From an uncultured Veillonella sp. (GTDB taxonomy: Bacteria; Bacillota; Negativicutes; Veillonellales; Veillonellaceae), in NCBI GenBank assembly GCA_934202215.1, contig CAKPXR010000049.1, forward strand, positions 1 through 10,434: a stretch of DNA of 10,434 bases. The letters run 5' to 3'. The first letter of the stretch is position 1. Each line of letters starts with the position of its first letter. Below the pieces are notes generated by a model. It did not search any database, was not told the DNA's origin, and saw nothing but the letters and a program-made list of their open reading frames with translations. The translations under genes were made by a program, and so were the position numbers. Positions 6,600 to 10,434 of this stretch are shown here, in pieces.

Positions 6600-7424
6600 G
6601 TGAAATTTAAAAAACTTCTTGCCCTTGGCGCGGCATTAGTATTTAGCGTAGCTTTTATCGCAGGCTGCGGTTCCAATAATAGCGATAATGGTGCTAAAAA
6701 GGAATTATCCTATAGTAAGTCTCAGGGGCCTTACTCTGAATTATTTGAAAAAGGTGTTAAACCAATTTTGGAAAAACAAGGCTATACCTTTAAAGGTGTA
6801 GATATGTCTGACTTGGTACAAGCGGACCAAGTGTTGAGCGATGGTGAAGTAGATTTCAACGTTGAACAACATACAGCATACATGAAAAACTTCAACGAAA
6901 AGCAAAATGGTCATCTTGTAGCGTTGACTCCAATTCCAACTGTACCAGCAGGTATCTTTAGCGGTTCTAAAACATCTTTAGACCAAGTGGCAGATGGTGA
7001 TACTATTGCAGTACCAAATGATGCATCTAACATGGCTCGTGCCTATGCGTTGTTGCAAAAAATTGGTTGGATTAAACTTGATCCTAATAAAGATTTAGCA
7101 ACAGTAACACAAGCAGATATTATTGAAAACCCTAAACATCTTAAATTTACAGAAATGAAATCCCTTACAATTCCTTCTGTACGTACTGATTTCGACTATA
7201 TTGTTATTACCGGTGCTATCATCTATAATGCAAAAATTGATCCTAAAACTGCATTAGCAAATGAAGATGTATTACCACAATGGTTGTTACAAGTCGTAGT
7301 TAACGAAAAGAACAAAGATGCACAATGGGCAAAAGACCTTGTAGCAGCTTACCACTCTCAAGAATTCAAAGACTACATGGAAAAAAATAACAACGGCCTA
7401 TGGTTCGTACCAAAAGGTGAATAG
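6600..7424 (+). CDS. metQ: Methionine-type substrate-binding lipoprotein (NlpA/MetQ family)
   Basis: A 274-aa extracytoplasmic binding protein that would deliver methionine or a related compound to MetNI. The N-terminus MKFKKLLALGAALVFSVAF is a signal peptide ending in the lipobox IAGC, so Cys23 would be lipidated. The mature part has NlpA-family elements: SQGPYSELFE, LSDGEVDFNVEQHTAYM, TIAVPNDASNMARAYALLQ and DIIENPKHLKF. The usual NGNYA-like motif is replaced by ITGAIIYNAKI and the usual PNDPSN reads PNDASN, so the ligand might not be plain L-methionine. The start is GTG at 6600 with AGGAGA about eight bases upstream; an ATG start is not available at a sensible distance. It is the last gene of the operon, closed by a strong terminator. 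Confidence 0.93.
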   Translation: MKFKKLLALGAALVFSVAFIAGCGSNNSDNGAKKELSYSKSQGPYSELFEKGVKPILEKQGYTFKGVDMSDLVQADQVLSDGEVDFNVEQHTAYMKNFNEKQNGHLVALTPIPTVPAGIFSGSKTSLDQVADGDTIAVPNDASNMARAYALLQKIGWIKLDPNKDLATVTQADIIENPKHLKFTEMKSLTIPSVRTDFDYIVITGAIIYNAKIDPKTALANEDVLPQWLLQVVVNEKNKDAQWAKDLVAAYHSQEFKDYMEKNNNGLWFVPKGE

Positions 7425-7457
7425 AATATAGAAATGTGCTATGTATGAGCACAAATT

Positions 7458-7500
7458 AAAGAACCACTGATAAGTTGTAGCTTATCAGTGGTTCTTTTGT
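7458..7500. terminator. Bidirectional terminator between metQ and the ABC exporter genes
   Basis: A 17-bp perfect stem (7458-7474 with 7481-7497) with a TTGTAG loop. On the plus strand it is followed by TTTTGTTGTTT, ending metNIQ. On the minus strand the hairpin is followed by TTTAATTTG, so it can also stop the converging exporter transcript, whose last stop codon is at 7565. Confidence 0.9.
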
Positions 7501-7564
7501 TGTTTGTCTAGCAATCTGAAGACAAATTCACGCCTAATTTTAAATAGCGAGAAATCTCTTTGTT

Positions 7565-9319
7565 CTATACTGTCATGCCTGCTGCATAGTTTTCATAGAG
7601 TTCTTTATAGTGACCACCGCGTTCGATTAGTTCGTGATGTGTCCCTTGTTCCACAATGGTGCCGTTTTCTACTACGAGTAGGAAGTCAGCATTTTTGATT
7701 GTAGACAAGCGATGGGCGATGACGATACTTGTACGTCCCTTGAGGAGGGTATTCATAGCTTTTTGAACCTCTACCTCAGTTCGCGTATCTACATTAGCTG
7801 TCGCTTCGTCTAGGATAAGGATGGTTGGATCTGCCAAGAAGGCTCGAGCGATGGTGATTAATTGTCGTTGGCCTTGAGATAAATTATCGCCACCACGTTT
7901 GAGAACGGTATCATAGCCATCTGGTAAGGTTCGGATGAAGTAATCTGCCATGGCGAGTTTGGTAACGTATTCAATCTCTTCACGACTAGCATTTGGTTTG
8001 CCGTAGCCAATATTATCGGCGATAGTACCCGTGAAAATCCAAGCATCTTGTAATACCATGCCTACCGTGTTGTGTAAGCTTTCACGAGACACATCGCGAA
8101 TATCGACACCATCGATGGTGATGCGGCCATTTATAATGTCATATAAGCGCATAATAAGGTTTACCAATGTGGATTTACCAGCACCTGTAGGACCTACGAT
8201 GGCCACCATGGAGCCACCTGGAATGTGAATGTTGATATCCTTCATAAACACATTGGACGGCGTATAGCCAAAATCAACATGCTCAAAATCGATTGTGCCT
8301 GGATGTGTTGATGTATTACCTAGCGTTTTCTTACCCGTATCGATTTCAGATGGTGTATCAATGACCTCGTAAATACGGCCCAAGGCCGCCGCAGTTTCTT
8401 GGAATTTGGTGAGTATATAAGAACTGCGGGATAGAGGGTCTGAAACTTGACCTACATAGAGGAAGAAGGCCTGGATGTCACCGATGGAAATAGAACCACG
8501 TAACACCATGAGCCCCCCCTTGAATTGCAACAAGGCAGTAGGTAATTTGATTTAAAAATTTAACGAGCGGTTCTACCAGCTGGCTGGTGAAAGCCGCACT
8601 TCTCATACTTTTAAATAGATTGTCATTTAGTATATTTACTTGGTTAGTTGTAGTTTCTTCAAGTCCAAAGGTTTGGATAATCGGTTTACCTACTACAATT
8701 TCCTCTATGCCACTGTTGAAAGCACCTAAGGCGCTTTGGTTTTTGAGATAGACCCGACGAGCCCGTTTAGAGAGCCATGTTAAACATAGGATACCAATAC
8801 ATATAATGGCGATGATAGAGACGCCTAGTATAGGGCTGATCCAAATCATCATAGCCGTGGCACCTATAATGCCGATAATGGCAGATACAAGGCCAGGTAC
8901 GCCTTCACCTATGGTTTCTGCGACCGCATCTAAGTCAGAGGTGAGGCGGCTTAGTAAATCTCCACGTTGGTGATCGTGAAAGTATTCGATAGGTAATGAA
9001 TATAAATGAGTACTCATGCGTGTGCGTAAAGCGAGTACTGTTTTTGAACCGATAGAGGCCATCATGTATTCGCCAAAGTAGGTGAATAAGGCGTGGCCAC
9101 CATAGATGGCAATAAGCCAGAGAATAATTGTATCAATAGAGGCGAATATTGTATTAATGTCTTGGTCTGATTGTAAGCCACTCACAATAGCATCTACGAC
9201 CTTGCCAAGTAATACTGGAGCTGATACCTCAAACATAGCTGCTGTAATAAGCGCTAAGATGAGTAGTGCTAGCCAACTCCATTGGCTTTTAGATTCCACC
9301 AGGAAACGGCGTAATGGAC

Positions 9320-9323
<4 letters not shown>
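7565..9323 (-). pseudogene. ABC exporter half-transporter (TMD-NBD), frameshifted at a G7 tract
   Basis: As written the gene is split into two overlapping frames. 9323-8478 encodes the membrane domain, residues 1-270 plus 11 out-of-frame residues. The frame running through 8533-7565 encodes the last membrane helix and the ATPase. The frames join at seven G (minus strand, 8519-8513). With six G the product is one 585-aa protein reading VAIQGGLMVLRGS, a normal length for a half-transporter. Numbered that way, Walker A GPTGAGKST is at 377-385, the signature LSQGQ at 481-485, Walker B ILILDE at 501-506 and the switch His537, so the catalytic glutamate and histidine are canonical while the signature has Q for G. 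The ATG at 9323 overlaps the stop of the upstream gene (ATGA), with GGAGGT just before it. The partner is that gene, inferred as a heterodimer for export of an unknown substrate. The break may be a base-calling error, a real mutation or a phase-variable switch; no other damage is visible. Confidence 0.85.
8513..8519 (-). repeat. G7 homopolymer at the frameshift
   Basis: Seven consecutive G on the coding (minus) strand, between CAA and CTCATG, at codons 269-271 of the downstream exporter gene. Removing one base restores the full reading frame. The tract lies at the end of the membrane domain, before the last helix. Confidence 0.9.

Positions 9324-10434
<1,111 letters not shown>

Noticed and set aside
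7503..7526. Inverted repeat TTTGTCT/AGACAAA as a second terminator
   Set aside because: The 7-bp stem with a 10-base loop has no T run on either strand, and the adjacent 17-bp stem already provides termination.

Overview
The window looks like a chromosomal stretch from an anaerobic, moderately low-GC Firmicute that ferments through pyruvate formate-lyase. Gene content, AT-rich intergenic DNA and protein character suggest the Negativicutes, most likely a Veillonella-like organism. That assignment rests on pattern recognition alone, with no database search.

Layout, left to right. (1) Positions 1-142 hold no gene. They contain a set of strong hairpins that may be the right end of an IS200/IS605-type element lying mostly off the left edge, followed by the 3' end of the pfl operon. 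(2) Positions 143-3438, minus strand: a pyruvate formate-lyase operon read right to left. A large catalytic chain (705 aa) comes first, then a separate 79-aa glycyl-radical domain, then the radical-SAM activase pflA. The enzyme is split into two polypeptides at the point where ordinary PFL runs straight into its C-terminal radical domain. (3) A 376-base AT-rich divergent intergenic region. (4) Positions 3741-4607, plus strand: an EamA/DMT-family 10-TM transporter with its own terminator. (5) Positions 4740-7500, plus strand: a complete methionine-type ABC importer, metN-metI-metQ (ATPase with NIL domain, permease, lipoprotein), with a candidate promoter, a 10-bp inverted repeat in the leader and a strong terminator. 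(6) Positions 7565-10434, minus strand: two overlapping genes for a heterodimeric ABC exporter. The upstream one is cut by the right edge and the downstream one is frameshifted at a run of seven G.

How the genes work together. The pfl operon supplies both parts of the enzyme that converts pyruvate and CoA to acetyl-CoA and formate, plus the activase that installs the glycyl radical. The MetNIQ set would import methionine, a precursor of the SAM that the activase consumes; this link is only inferred from proximity. The two ABC exporter genes overlap by four bases, and their nucleotide-binding sites are asymmetric in a complementary way, as in known heterodimeric exporters.

Most worth a second look: the naturally split PFL with an unusual 40-residue tail on the large chain, and two simple-sequence tracts in the exporter pair. 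One is a G7 tract that breaks the frame of one half. The other is an 11-copy hexamer coding a Thr-Ala repeat in the linker of the other half.
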